Source: SIG565 sp045540055
GTDB lineage: Bacteria; Bacillota; Clostridia; Oscillospirales; Acutalibacteraceae
Assembly (NCBI GenBank): GCA_045540055.1
Contig: JAZQGO010000021.1
Location: 1-46,294 of the forward strand
DNA length: 46,294 nucleotides
Direction: 5' to 3'
The notes beneath the pieces are model-generated. The model worked only from the letters and a program-made list of their open reading frames with translations. It was not told the DNA's origin and made no database searches. Positions within the stretch are counted from its first letter, which is position 1. The number at the start of each line of letters is the position of its first letter. This document shows positions 25,801 to 34,180 of this stretch, piece after piece. The translations under genes were made by a program, and so were the position numbers.

Positions 25801-26401
25801 CAACAGCATCCATATCGCACATTTCCTTAAGGTCATCATAGTCCCAAATCTGAATTTTCTGAATTTCGTGTGATGTACGGAAACCGTCGAAGAAGTTTAA
25901 GAAGGGAACGCGGCTCTTAATAGAAGCCAAGTGGGCAACAGCACCGAGGTCCATAACTTCCTGAGTGTTTGTTTCGGCCATCATTGCGAAGCCTGTCTGA
26001 CGGCAGGCATATACGTCGGAATGGTCACCGAAAATGTTGAGAGCGTGTGAAGCTACACAACGAGCTGATACGTGGAATACGCAGGGTAATAATTCACCTG
26101 CTATTTTGTACATATTCGGAATCATCAAAAGAAGACCCTGAGAAGCAGTATAGGTTGTGGTGAGAGCACCGGCTGCCAATGAGCCGTGTACAGTACCCGA
26201 AGCACCGGCTTCTGACTGCATCTCTACAACGTTAACTGTTGTACCAAAAATGTTTTTACGTCCCTGTGCTGACCACTGGTCAACGTAGTCTGCCATAGGG
26301 CTGGACGGGGTGATAGGATAAATACCCGCAACTTCTGTAAACGCATAGGATACGTGAGCCGCAGCATTGTTACCGTCCATGGTTTTGAACTGTCTTGCCA
26401 T
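22865..26401 (-). CDS. nifJ: Pyruvate:ferredoxin (flavodoxin) oxidoreductase
   Basis: This single-chain enzyme oxidatively decarboxylates pyruvate to acetyl-CoA and reduces ferredoxin, the central step of fermentative carbon flow in anaerobes. The 1178 residues match the usual length. The N-terminal pyrimidine-binding part (EVAGIYPITPSSPMADYVD) comes first. Two 4Fe-4S ferredoxin motifs follow in mid-protein (CAKCNKCAFVCP and CMGCGVCIGVCP). The thiamine-diphosphate domain has CAGCAETAY and FGGDGWAYDIGFGG, with NTGGQASKASN after it. A single gene with its own promoter and terminator, probably highly expressed. Confidence 0.98.
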   Translation of the reverse strand: MARQFKTMDGNNAAAHVSYAFTEVAGIYPITPSSPMADYVDQWSAQGRKNIFGTTVNVVEMQSEAGASGTVHGSLAAGALTTTYTASQGLLLMIPNMYKIAGELLPCVFHVSARCVASHALNIFGDHSDVYACRQTGFAMMAETNTQEVMDLGAVAHLASIKSRVPFLNFFDGFRTSHEIQKIQIWDYDDLKEMCDMDAVEAFRKRALNPERPVMRGSHENGDIFFQHREACNKYYDAVPAIVEEYMDKVNAKLGTDYKLFNYYGAADAERVIVAMGSVCDVAEEVIDYLVAKGEKVGLIKVRLYRPFSAKHLVEAIPATVKKIAVLDRTKEPGSLGEPLYLDVVTALAATGRRVDTVIGGRYGLGSKDTPPSSIFAVYKELAKDEPKPYFTMGIVDDVTGLSLEEEVAPNTAAEGTIECKFWGLGGDGTVGANKDSIKIIGDHTDKYVQAYFQYDSKKTGGITISHLRFGDKPINSPYYINKADFVACHNPSYVMKGYKMVNDVKPGGVYLINCQWSAEELDKHMPADAKRYIAQNNIQLYTVNAIDLAAEIGLGKRTNTVLQSAFFALSKVLPAEDAISYMKEKAQKFMKKGKEIVEMNEKAIDAGATAFVKIDVPAEWANATDNAVEATSVGAEKLVKMVDTIMKPVAKMEGDSLPVSAFEDCADGTFEQGASAYEKRGVAVMVPEWNAETCAKCNKCAFVCPHATIRPYALTADEVAAAPDNMKVAPKPIIRTEYSYTLAVSPMDCMGCGVCIGVCPTNSLKMVSRESQEGQQAVFDYCVEKVTEKEVASDANVISSQYLKPYLEFSGSCAGCAETAYARLITQLFGDRMYISNATGCSSIWGGPAATSPYTTDKKGHGPAWANSLFEDNAEHGLGMYLGQKAIRDRLIAQVKEMAASDKASAEFKAAAQQYLATVNDGKANVAATDALIVELEKAAKAGCPTAPEVLASKEYLSKKSVWIFGGDGWAYDIGFGGVDHVLASGNDINIMVFDTEVYSNTGGQASKASNIGQVAQFAAAGKAIAKKSLAEIAMSYGYIYVAQIAMGADQNQTLKAIKEAEAYPGPSIVIAYSPCEMHSIKGGMVNCQNEMKKAVDCGYWDMFRYNPAAKAEGKNPLTIDSKPATADYKEFLLGEARYASLTRSFPDRAEELFNKAADTAKERRAHLEKLAEVYGK

Positions 26402-26473
26402 GTTTAATTTTCCTCCCTTAATTTATGAGAAACCTGCGGCTCGGCTGAACACCAAATTACCGCGGTTACATTC

Positions 26474-26502
26474 ATTGTATATTTTACTACTTTTGAAACC
26501 AA
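26474..26502 (-). promoter_or_regulatory. nifJ promoter
   Basis: On the minus strand, TTGGTT (26502-26497), a 17-base spacer and TACAAT (26479-26474). About 65 bases of leader follow, with GGGAGG just before the start at 26401. Confidence 0.65.
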
Positions 26503-26554
26503 TTGTAAATAGTTATATCAAAAATAATTTTGGAAAATTGAAATATTACGCACG

Positions 26555-26586
26555 AAAAAAATCCCGTACCAAAATTGGTACGGGAT
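26555..26586 (-). terminator. Terminator of rpsB-tsf
   Basis: An 11-bp stem (26561-26571 with 26576-26586) with an AAAT loop is followed on the minus strand by six T. Confidence 0.92.
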
Positions 26587-26603
26587 AAAGAGATTAAAAA
26601 TTA

Positions 26604-27515
26604 TTATTTAATCATACCTGCAACTTCGCTTGCAAAGTCATCAACGCGTTTCTCAATGCCTTCGCCCTTTTCGAAACGAACGTAAGAAGCAATCTTAACA
26701 TCGGCGCCTAAAGCCTTTGAAACAGATGCAACGTACTGACCAACTGTTAAGTCGCCATCAATAACGTACTGCTGCTCAACAAGGCAGTTTTCCTTATAGT
26801 ACTTGCCGATTTTACCCTCAACGATTTTAGCAAGAACCATATCAGGCTTGTTAGCCATCTTAGGATCTTCCTTCATCTGAGCGATAAGGATTTCCTTCTC
26901 CTTCTCGATAACCTCTGCAGGAACAGAAGCCTGATCGAGATATGCAGGGTTCATAGCTGCAATCTGCATTGCGATGTTTTTACCAGCAGCAATGAGTTCT
27001 GCATTATCAGCCGCAATATCGGTATCAAAGTTAACTAAAACACCGATTTTACCGCCGCCGTGAACGTAGGATACAACCTTACCCTCGTAGCGAGCGAAAC
27101 GACGAATCTTAATGTTTTCACGAATAGCAAGGAACAACTCCTGTACCATTTCTTCAACGGTCTGACCGTCCTTTGTGCACTTGTTAAGTGCATCAACATC
27201 GGCAGGATTCTGCTCGATAACGATTTCGGTAACCTTTTTTGCGAGTGCCTTAAAGGGTTCGCCGTTTGATACGAAGTCGGTTTCTGCATTCATTTCAAGC
27301 ACTGCACCGACAGGACCGTCAACGATAGCGCAAACAGTACCCTCAGCAGCTATACGGCTTGCCTTCTTAGCCTGAGAAGCAAGACCCTTTTCACGCAAGA
27401 AGTCGATAGCGGCGTCCATATTGCCGTCGCACTCGGTAAGAGCCTTCTTGCAGTCCATCATACCGCAACCGGTTTTTTCACGTAAAGCCTGTACGTCTTT
27501 AGCAGTAAAAGCCAT
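26604..27515 (-). CDS. tsf: Translation elongation factor Ts
   Basis: EF-Ts recycles EF-Tu by nucleotide exchange. The 303-residue protein has the N-terminal UBA-like start VQALREKTGCGMMDCKKAL, the TDFVSNGEPF motif of the core, and two core subdomains. It lies 32 bases after rpsB in the conserved pair and ends at a strong terminator. Confidence 0.97.
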   Translation of the reverse strand: MAFTAKDVQALREKTGCGMMDCKKALTECDGNMDAAIDFLREKGLASQAKKASRIAAEGTVCAIVDGPVGAVLEMNAETDFVSNGEPFKALAKKVTEIVIEQNPADVDALNKCTKDGQTVEEMVQELFLAIRENIKIRRFARYEGKVVSYVHGGGKIGVLVNFDTDIAADNAELIAAGKNIAMQIAAMNPAYLDQASVPAEVIEKEKEILIAQMKEDPKMANKPDMVLAKIVEGKIGKYYKENCLVEQQYVIDGDLTVGQYVASVSKALGADVKIASYVRFEKGEGIEKRVDDFASEVAGMIK

Positions 27516-27547
27516 TTTTATTTCCTCCTGTTAAGGTATTATTTTAA

Positions 27548-28303
27548 TTATTCAGCAGCTTCTTCAGCGGCTGCTTCTTCAGCTACCTCTTCAGTAACCT
27601 CTTCAGCAGCTACACCCTGCTCACCCTGTCTTGCCTCGATAACAGCAGATGCTATTGTTTCAGCAATGAGCTTAACAGCACGAATTGCATCGTCGTTGCC
27701 GGGGATAACGGCATCAACTTCATCAGGGTCACAGTTTGTATCGCAGATTGCGATAATCGGAATGCCGAGCTTCTTAGCTTCAGCAACAGCAATTCTTTCT
27801 TTTCTCGGGTCAACAATAAAGAGTGCGCCCGGAATCTTGTTCATGTTCTCAATACCGCCGAGGAACTTCTCAAGCTTTTCAATTTCAAGCTTTAACTGGA
27901 TAACTTCCTTCTTGGGTAAAAGCTCAAATGTACCGTTTTCTTCCATTTCGCGAAGCTGTTTGAGTCTTCTGATTCTGCCGCGAATGGTTGTGAAGTTGGT
28001 AAGCATACCGCCGAGCCAACGTGCATTAACGAAGGGCATTTCGCAACGGATAGCCTCTTCCTTAACCGAATCCTGAGCCTGCTTTTTGGTACCTACAAAA
28101 AGAATATCGCCACCGTTTGCTACGATGTCACGAGCGAACGCATATGCATCGTTAAGCTTCTTAACGGTCTTCTGAAGGTCGATAATGTAAATACCGTTTC
28201 TTTCTGTGAAAATGTACGGAGCCATTTTCGGATTCCAGCGTCTTGTCTGATGTCCAAAATGAACACCGGCTTCAAGCAACTGTTTCATTGATACTACTGC
28301 CAT
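27548..28303 (-). CDS. rpsB: 30S ribosomal protein S2
   Basis: S2 is required for attaching S1 and completing the 30S subunit. The 251 residues begin VSMKQLLEAGVHFGHQTRRWNPKMAPYIF and contain the signature FIVDPRKERIAVAEAKKLGIP. The last 25 or so residues are a low-complexity acidic tail of Glu, Ala and Val, absent in many S2 proteins and like the tail of the S1 domains fused to IspH at 31539. It has a strong promoter and a leader of about 118 bases that may be autoregulatory. Confidence 0.97.
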   Translation of the reverse strand: MAVVSMKQLLEAGVHFGHQTRRWNPKMAPYIFTERNGIYIIDLQKTVKKLNDAYAFARDIVANGGDILFVGTKKQAQDSVKEEAIRCEMPFVNARWLGGMLTNFTTIRGRIRRLKQLREMEENGTFELLPKKEVIQLKLEIEKLEKFLGGIENMNKIPGALFIVDPRKERIAVAEAKKLGIPIIAICDTNCDPDEVDAVIPGNDDAIRAVKLIAETIASAVIEARQGEQGVAAEEVTEEVAEEAAAEEAAE

Positions 28304-28421
28304 TTGTTTTTCCTCCTAGGTTAAACCTCCATCCCGCTGCAGTTTCGGCTACCGAGCAGTACGGTCACCTACCGAATTAAAGACGGAATGTGTGAATTAT
28401 TTTCGCTACGCATAGTGTAGC
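28304..28421 (-). promoter_or_regulatory. Structured rpsB 5' leader, possible autoregulatory RNA
   Basis: About 118 transcribed bases precede rpsB. They can form a GCTAC/GTAGC hairpin just after the start site, then CGGTaggtgACCG, then a stem around CTCGGTAGCCGAAACTGCAG, with CGGTAG occurring twice. Ribosomal protein operons often carry such leaders that mimic rRNA and bind the encoded protein. I cannot match this to a named family without a covariance search. Confidence 0.45.
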
Positions 28422-28427
28422 TGATAA

Positions 28428-28456
28428 ATTATATCACAAAGCATTTTATTTTTCAA
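28428..28456 (-). promoter_or_regulatory. rpsB promoter
   Basis: On the minus strand, TTGAAA (28456-28451), a 17-base spacer and a consensus TATAAT (28433-28428). Confidence 0.82.
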
Positions 28457-28482
28457 GTGTTTTTTTAATATTTGTCAATTTA

Positions 28483-28511
28483 TTGAAAAATATGAATTGC
28501 TATGATATAAT
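28483..28511 (+). promoter_or_regulatory. Promoter of the phosphatase-transporter-hydrolase operon
   Basis: TTGAAA (28483-28488), a 17-base spacer and TATAAT (28506-28511), about 31 bases before the start codon; TTGGAG serves as the ribosome binding site. Confidence 0.8.
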
Positions 28512-28541
28512 TAATTAAATATTATAATACTTGGAGTTTTT

Positions 28542-29591
28542 ATGGAAATTAAATTATTAAGCCCTCTTGACAATACTACACTTTGCCTGACACCCAAGAT
28601 TCAAAAGGAGGTGCTTGAAAACCTCCCCACTAAAAACCAAATAATTGAAAACGGCTACGACTGGCAGAACCCCACCGCCTCATACAGCGACTATTCCCGA
28701 CCTGAGTTTGTTATCTTCACCTGGGCTCTTGATGGGGACTTATCATCTGTTACTGATATTCGTCTGTTTTTATCGCAGAACAGTGATTTTACCGATACCG
28801 ATGTGCACGACATTTTTCCGGGTCAAATGCTACTGTCACTGACCAATTTTATGGGCAATAAATATTATTGGAAAATGACGGCATTCTGCGATGATGATAT
28901 CTTATGCGAATCCGAGGTTTTCACCTTTAATATTGCCGATAATCCACCCCGCTGGTATTACATCAAGGGTTCAACCAATATACGTGATATAGGCGGTATT
29001 AAAACACTTACAGGCAACAATGTAAAATACGGTATGGTATACCGTGGCAGCGAATTAGACCGTGATTTTGAGGCGCACCGTTCGGGACTTGAATTTATGC
29101 GTGACAAAATGCGCATAAAAACCGACCTTGACTTAAGAAAGGCGCAGGATATCGTACACGCAGGTCTCTCACCTATTAAAAACGCTTCACTTATCAATGT
29201 ACCGGTGTTGGCCTATGCCGATATTTTCACAAGAAATGAAAAGAACAAATACGCTCAGATTTTTAAACTTCTGAGTGATAAAAACAATTATCCTTTTTAT
29301 ATACACTGTATTGCAGGCGCAGACAGAACAGGCACCGTCATTGCACTTCTGCTATGCCTTTTGGGTGTGGCATGGGATGATACAGCCCGGGAATACGAAT
29401 ATACCAACCTTTCAATGTTCGGCATGCGCTCACGCTATCAAAAGTTCTTTTACGATTTCAGAAAAGCTCTTGAAGTGTACGGCGACACGCCGCGTATCCG
29501 CGCCGAGAATTACCTGCTTTCCTGTGGGGTGACTCGTGAAGAAATGGATAAAATAAGAAATATATTACTCGAAAAAGAGGATGATATATAA
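28542..29591 (+). CDS. Tyrosine-protein phosphatase family protein
   Basis: A 349-residue protein. The first 135 residues look like a beta-sandwich of fibronectin type III kind (FVIFTWALDG... YYWKMTAF). The rest is a DSP/Y_phosphatase3-like domain: STNIRDIGGIKT, KYGMVYRGSEL, TDLDLR, and the active-site loop HCIAGADRTG with C256 and R262 (CX5R). No signal peptide is seen, so it should be cytoplasmic. It may dephosphorylate phosphotyrosine or phosphoinositide-like substrates. The next gene starts immediately after its stop. Confidence 0.88.
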   Translation: MEIKLLSPLDNTTLCLTPKIQKEVLENLPTKNQIIENGYDWQNPTASYSDYSRPEFVIFTWALDGDLSSVTDIRLFLSQNSDFTDTDVHDIFPGQMLLSLTNFMGNKYYWKMTAFCDDDILCESEVFTFNIADNPPRWYYIKGSTNIRDIGGIKTLTGNNVKYGMVYRGSELDRDFEAHRSGLEFMRDKMRIKTDLDLRKAQDIVHAGLSPIKNASLINVPVLAYADIFTRNEKNKYAQIFKLLSDKNNYPFYIHCIAGADRTGTVIALLLCLLGVAWDDTAREYEYTNLSMFGMRSRYQKFFYDFRKALEVYGDTPRIRAENYLLSCGVTREEMDKIRNILLEKEDDI

Positions 29592-30149
29592 ATGACAAAA
29601 TGGCAAAAAAGCGTAAAGTTGTTTACCACATTTTTTAGAATAGGTGCTTTCACCTTCGGTGGTGGATATGCAATGATACCTCTGATACAAAAAGAGACTG
29701 TAGAAACAAATAAATGGATAACAGATGACGATATACTCGAAATAATCGCTATTGCCGAATCAACACCAGGGCCTATCGCCATCAACTCGGCGACCTTTGT
29801 CGGCTACCGTGTGGCAGGTGCGCTCGGCTCTGCCGCGGCAACACTCGGTGTTGTTCTGCCGTCGTTTATTATTATTTCGTTAATTGCTCTTGTTTTAAAT
29901 GAGTTTCAGCATATACAGGCGGTTAAATATGCCTTCTGGGGTATCAGGGCAGGCGTTTTGGCACTTGTCCTCAAAGCTCTTATAAATATGTATAAAAAGT
30001 GCAAGAAAAACATTATGGCATACATTGTTATGGCGCTTGCCTTTGTTGGCGCTGCCATTCTTGACATTCATGTGCTGATAGTCATTGTCACCTGCGCCGT
30101 TATCGGACTCATTTATTCTCTTATTAAAAAAGGAGAGCATGAGTTATGA
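29592..30149 (+). CDS. ChrA-type chromate transporter, half-size (first)
   Basis: A 185-residue membrane protein with about five or six helices and the ChrA motifs FTFGGGYAMIPLI and AESTPGPIAINSATFVGY. Short-chain ChrA proteins work as pairs of oppositely oriented halves. True substrate in such anaerobes is uncertain; many relatives are annotated as chromate transporters by homology only. It starts next to the phosphatase stop and overlaps its partner by 4 bases. Confidence 0.88.
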   Translation: MTKWQKSVKLFTTFFRIGAFTFGGGYAMIPLIQKETVETNKWITDDDILEIIAIAESTPGPIAINSATFVGYRVAGALGSAAATLGVVLPSFIIISLIALVLNEFQHIQAVKYAFWGIRAGVLALVLKALINMYKKCKKNIMAYIVMALAFVGAAILDIHVLIVIVTCAVIGLIYSLIKKGEHEL

Positions 30150-30739
30150 TATATTTAGAGCTGTTTTTTACCTTCTTTTTTATAGGACTTTTCACCTTCG
30201 GCGGCGGCTACGCTATGTTGCCTCTCATACAGCAGGAGGTTGCGCGTCAGGGCTGGCTGACCGACTCTCAGCTTGTTGACTTTGTGGCAGTGAGTGAGAG
30301 CACACCGGGGCCGTTTGCTGTCAATATTGCAACCTATGTCGGTATGCAGACGGGCGGCACCGAGAATATCCTCGGCGGTTTTCTGGGCGCTTTTTGTGCA
30401 ACGCTCGGCGTTGTTCTGCCCTCTTTTATAATAATTATTATAGTGGCGAAAATTTACGACGCCTTTAAGGAGAACAAGATTGTCAAGGGCTGTATGATGG
30501 GACTCAAGCCTGCCGTTATCGGTCTTATAGCCTCGGCAATAGTTTCTATGGGAAACACGGTACTGTTTGAAGGCAACTTTAATATCAGCGTATTTTCTAC
30601 AGTTGAATTTTATATTTCAATTCTCATTTTTGCGGTTATGATCTTATTATCCTTTAAAAAGGTTCACCCGATTTTGATTGTGTGCCTATCGGCTGTGGCA
30701 GGTATAGCCGTGGGGTACGGGTTAGATCTGAAAATATAA
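30146..30739 (+). CDS. ChrA-type chromate transporter, half-size (second)
   Basis: A 197-residue membrane protein homologous to the preceding one, with FTFGGGYAMLPLI and SESTPGPFAVNIATYVG, and five to six helices. The ATGA overlap (30146-30149) suggests coupled synthesis and assembly as a heterodimer. Confidence 0.88.
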   Translation: MIYLELFFTFFFIGLFTFGGGYAMLPLIQQEVARQGWLTDSQLVDFVAVSESTPGPFAVNIATYVGMQTGGTENILGGFLGAFCATLGVVLPSFIIIIIVAKIYDAFKENKIVKGCMMGLKPAVIGLIASAIVSMGNTVLFEGNFNISVFSTVEFYISILIFAVMILLSFKKVHPILIVCLSAVAGIAVGYGLDLKI

Positions 30740-30756
30740 ATATTATAGGTAATTTT

Positions 30757-31497
30757 ATGAAGCATACTGAGTATATAAAAATTATTAAAAACAGTGATAA
30801 TGCCGTTTTAATGGTGCATGGAATTGTTGGTACACCGCGACATTTCGACGCACTTGTGCCTCTAATTCCTGAAGACTGGTCGGTATATAATATTCTGCTT
30901 GACGGTCACGGCGGCGACGTAAATGATTTTTCAAAAACAAGTATGAAAAAGTGGCGCTCACAGGTAACCGGCAGGCTGAAAAGCCTTAGCGAAAATCACA
31001 AGAACATCTATATTATCGCACACTCTATGGGCACACTATTAAGCATTGAGGCTTCTCTCAAATACCCTGAAAAAATCAGAGCCTTAATTTTGCTTGCCTG
31101 CCCGCTTAAAGCGCAGGTAAAACACCGCATTGTCAGAAATTCTTGTGCCCTTATATACGGCAAAATCGACCAAAATGACCCATTTGCAGTCGCTACAAAG
31201 AATGCGACGAGTGTGAGAACCGACAGAAGACTGTGGCGCTATCTTGGTTGGCTACCGAGATTTATTGAGCTTTTAATTTTTATTAGGCAGACAAGAAAAA
31301 ATATTTTATCGGTAGATATGCCCTGTTTTGCATTTCAGTCGGGTGACGATGAACTCGTATCGAATAAAACACTAAAATACATTGCAGCAAACCCCAAAAT
31401 TAAAATTTCTGTTTTAGAAAAATCGGGTCACTTTTATTATCAGGATGATGAATTTAAACTAATTGAAAACACCTTAAAAGAAATTATTGAAAAATAA
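30757..31497 (+). CDS. Alpha/beta hydrolase (carboxylesterase/lipase-like)
   Basis: A 246-residue serine hydrolase. The oxyanion region is VLMVHGIVGTPRHFD, the nucleophile elbow is AHSMGT, the likely acid is in SGDDELV, and the histidine is in SGHFYY. The pattern resembles carboxylesterase/monoglyceride lipase Est30-like proteins. The longer frame from 30682 lies inside the ChrA gene; the ATG at 30757 begins MKHTEYIKIIKN. It ends the operon at a strong terminator. Confidence 0.88.
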   Translation: MKHTEYIKIIKNSDNAVLMVHGIVGTPRHFDALVPLIPEDWSVYNILLDGHGGDVNDFSKTSMKKWRSQVTGRLKSLSENHKNIYIIAHSMGTLLSIEASLKYPEKIRALILLACPLKAQVKHRIVRNSCALIYGKIDQNDPFAVATKNATSVRTDRRLWRYLGWLPRFIELLIFIRQTRKNILSVDMPCFAFQSGDDELVSNKTLKYIAANPKIKISVLEKSGHFYYQDDEFKLIENTLKEIIEK

Positions 31498-31528
31498 AAA
31501 ACGCAGGTTTAAGAACCTGCGTTTTTTA
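31496..31528. terminator. Bidirectional terminator between hydrolase and ispH-S1
   Basis: A stem ACGCAGGTT/AACCTGCGT (31501-31509 with 31514-31522) with A and T runs on both sides serves the convergent genes. Confidence 0.9.
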
Positions 31529-31538
31529 TTGTTTAAAA

Positions 31539-33581
31539 TTATTCTTCTACAGCCTCGGCAGCTTCTTCGACAGGAGCTTCTACTTCTTCAGCAGGTGCTT
31601 CTGCTACTTCCTCAGCAACCTCTTCTACTTCAGGCTTTTCAGGAAGGAGTGCGCGGATAGAAAGGCTTACGCGCTTTTTATCAGCATCGATAGCAATAAT
31701 CTTTGCATCAACCGTCTGACCAACCTTAAGCTCATCCTGCGGCTTAGCAATGTGCTTATTGGCAATCTGCGAGATGTGGATAAGACCATCAACACCGGGA
31801 ATGATACGGGCGAATGCACCGTAGGAAGTCATACTTACTATTGTGACATTAACAACCGAATCAATTGCATAGTTGTTGTTGAAAATAACCCACGGGTTAT
31901 CCTCTTCCTTTTTATAGCCGAGCGAAATCTTTTTCTTCTCAGCGTCTATATCCTTAACATATACCTCAACCTGATCGCCCACGAGAACAACCTCAGACGG
32001 ATTTTTAATTCTCTGCCATGAAAGCTCAGAGATATGTACCATACCGTCTACACCGCCGATATCAACGAATGCACCGTAGCTTGTGATTGACTTAACGGTA
32101 CCTGTGAATCTGTCGCCAATAGCAATAGATTCCCAAATTTTAGCCTGAGCAGCCTTCTTCTCTTCAAGAAGTACGTTGCGGATTGAACCGATTGCTCTGC
32201 GACCGCGGCCAATTTCAATAATTCGGAAGGAAACTTCCTTGCCCTTGAGTTCATCTAATGATTCATTTCTTGAAAGGGTTGCCTGTGAAGCAGGAATAAA
32301 TACGCGAACACCTGCAACAGTAACTACTACGCCGCCCTTGATAACGTCACGAACTGTACCGGTTAAAATCTCGGCGGACTCTTTTGCCTCGACTACCCTG
32401 TCCCAGCCTGCGATAGCGTCATATCTACGCTTGGAAAGCATTGCTGTACCTTCCTGATCGTTTGTACGCATGATGATAAGATTGAGTGTGTCACCAACCT
32501 TAACTTCATCCATAAGGTTAACATTTGAATCATACGAATATTCGTCAGCGGATACATAGCCTGTGAGTCCGCGGCCGAAGTCTACCTGTATCTCTGAAGG
32601 TGTTACGGCAAGAACTACGCCGCATACCTTTTGATCTCCTGTTAAATTGTTGAGGGACGCTTCAAAAGCTTCCTCGTCTGTCATTTCGTCAAAACTCTTT
32701 TGAACGATTTCGGTATCTTCTACCGCGTTTAAAATTTCTGACATGGTTTTTATAGCCTCCTTTATTATGCGAGCAGGTGTTGATGCACCCGCTACAACTC
32801 CAACGCTTCTCGCTCCCTCAAAAAAATTGCTTTCAAGTTCTTCAGCAGTTTCTATAAGGAAGGTCTTATCGCAGTTTTGCTTGCAAACGCCATACAGCTT
32901 TGCAGTGTTTGAACTATGCCTACCGCCGATAACGATCATAGCGTCGTTTACCCTTGACAAGCTATCCGCTTCCTGCTGTCGCACCGAAGTCGCATTACAT
33001 ATTGTATCAAAAACTTGCGCATTTGTACATACTTTTTTTAAATTTTTACAGCATTTTTCGAAGGTTTTTTTATTAAAAGTGGTCTGAGAAACCACTGTAA
33101 CGGCATCTTGCTTGATTTCAGGGTTGTTTTTAAGCAGCTCGTCAAGCTCATCCTGATCGGCAAAAACAAATATCCCGCCCGAAGCGTGACCGATAATTCC
33201 CATCACCTCGTGATGAAATTTGTCGCCTGCGATTAAAATTATATTGCCAGACCTTGAGGCATCTTTAACAATTTTATGAATTTTTGAAACAAACGGACAG
33301 GTGGCGTCAGAATATTTGACGCCGTTTTCTTTAAGGGTGTCAATTACCCTTTCGGGCACGCCGTGTGAACGTATAACGAGGGTTTCGTCCGATTTCACCT
33401 CATCGGCACCATCAACAATTCTGACACCCTCATTTTCAAGTTCACTTACCAGCTGAGGATTGTGAATGATTGGCCCTAAGGTGCATACCCTCTCGCCCTT
33501 GCTCAGTAGATCATAAACGGTACTAACCGCCCTGTCAACGCCGAAGCAAAAGCCTGCCGTTTTCGCTAATGTTATCTTCAA
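31539..33581 (-). CDS. IspH (HMBPP reductase) fused to ribosomal protein S1 domains
   Basis: Residues 1-280 are 4-hydroxy-3-methylbut-2-enyl diphosphate reductase, the last step of the MEP isoprenoid pathway. Fe-S ligands are C12 (GFCFGV), C95 (DATCPF) and C195 (DTICNATS), and H40, H73 and E125 fit the substrate site. Residues from about 315 hold four S1 OB-fold domains (QKVCGVVLAVTPSEIQVDF; TGTVRDVIKGGVV; TGTVKSITSYGAFVDIGG; VVNVTIVSMTSYGAFARI). The last 35 residues are an acidic Glu/Ala/Val tail. The 680-residue fusion is known from Clostridia, where it may supply S1. It overlaps plsC by 4 bases. Confidence 0.96.
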   Translation of the reverse strand: MKITLAKTAGFCFGVDRAVSTVYDLLSKGERVCTLGPIIHNPQLVSELENEGVRIVDGADEVKSDETLVIRSHGVPERVIDTLKENGVKYSDATCPFVSKIHKIVKDASRSGNIILIAGDKFHHEVMGIIGHASGGIFVFADQDELDELLKNNPEIKQDAVTVVSQTTFNKKTFEKCCKNLKKVCTNAQVFDTICNATSVRQQEADSLSRVNDAMIVIGGRHSSNTAKLYGVCKQNCDKTFLIETAEELESNFFEGARSVGVVAGASTPARIIKEAIKTMSEILNAVEDTEIVQKSFDEMTDEEAFEASLNNLTGDQKVCGVVLAVTPSEIQVDFGRGLTGYVSADEYSYDSNVNLMDEVKVGDTLNLIIMRTNDQEGTAMLSKRRYDAIAGWDRVVEAKESAEILTGTVRDVIKGGVVVTVAGVRVFIPASQATLSRNESLDELKGKEVSFRIIEIGRGRRAIGSIRNVLLEEKKAAQAKIWESIAIGDRFTGTVKSITSYGAFVDIGGVDGMVHISELSWQRIKNPSEVVLVGDQVEVYVKDIDAEKKKISLGYKKEEDNPWVIFNNNYAIDSVVNVTIVSMTSYGAFARIIPGVDGLIHISQIANKHIAKPQDELKVGQTVDAKIIAIDADKKRVSLSIRALLPEKPEVEEVAEEVAEAPAEEVEAPVEEAAEAVEE

Positions 33582-34180
33582 TTATCGTTCTCCCAAAGTT
33601 TTATAATTTCGCCGATTATAATATTGGTAGCCTCACGAATTTGGGTCTTGCCTACCTTATCTGAGGTACCGCCCAATTTTTCATTAGGTATAAGCTCACC
33701 ATAGCTTAAGGTCTTTTTGCCAAACAGACTCGGTTTGCCGTGATAGTTTATAGCGACTGGCAAAACATCGGCGCCACTGTTGAGCGCCAGCATTGCCGCA
33801 CCTGCCTTGGCTTTACCCGGCCTGCCCTCTTTATTTCTTGTGCCCTCGGGATAAATTCCTAATACGCCGCCCTGCTCTAAAACATCCATAGCATTTGTAA
33901 TGGCAGATTTATCGCCGTTGCCCCTATCTACCGGAAAGGCACCGAGATGTGAAAAAAACCAATTTGCTATTGGATTTTTAAAAAGCTCTTTCTTTGCCAT
34001 AAAGCGAATCTGATGCGGAAAGTCAATAACAAGAATAAACATATCCCACATCGACTGATGGTTACAGCAAACAATAAAGCCTGCTTCTTTAGGTATATTT
34101 TCTTTACCCAAAACACGAGGTCTTAAAACCCATCTTACCAAAGGTGTAAAAAATGCTCTTATAAATGAATAAAACCTCAT
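33578..34180 (-). CDS. plsC: 1-acyl-sn-glycerol-3-phosphate acyltransferase
   Basis: PlsC adds the second acyl chain to lysophosphatidic acid at the membrane to make phosphatidic acid. The 200-residue protein has the catalytic HX4D motif NHQSMWD (H41, D46), FPVDRGNGDKSAI, and the substrate motif YPEGTRNKEG. It overlaps cmk upstream and ispH downstream by 4 bases each. Confidence 0.94.
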   Translation of the reverse strand: MRFYSFIRAFFTPLVRWVLRPRVLGKENIPKEAGFIVCCNHQSMWDMFILVIDFPHQIRFMAKKELFKNPIANWFFSHLGAFPVDRGNGDKSAITNAMDVLEQGGVLGIYPEGTRNKEGRPGKAKAGAAMLALNSGADVLPVAINYHGKPSLFGKKTLSYGELIPNEKLGGTSDKVGKTQIREATNIIIGEIIKLWENDN

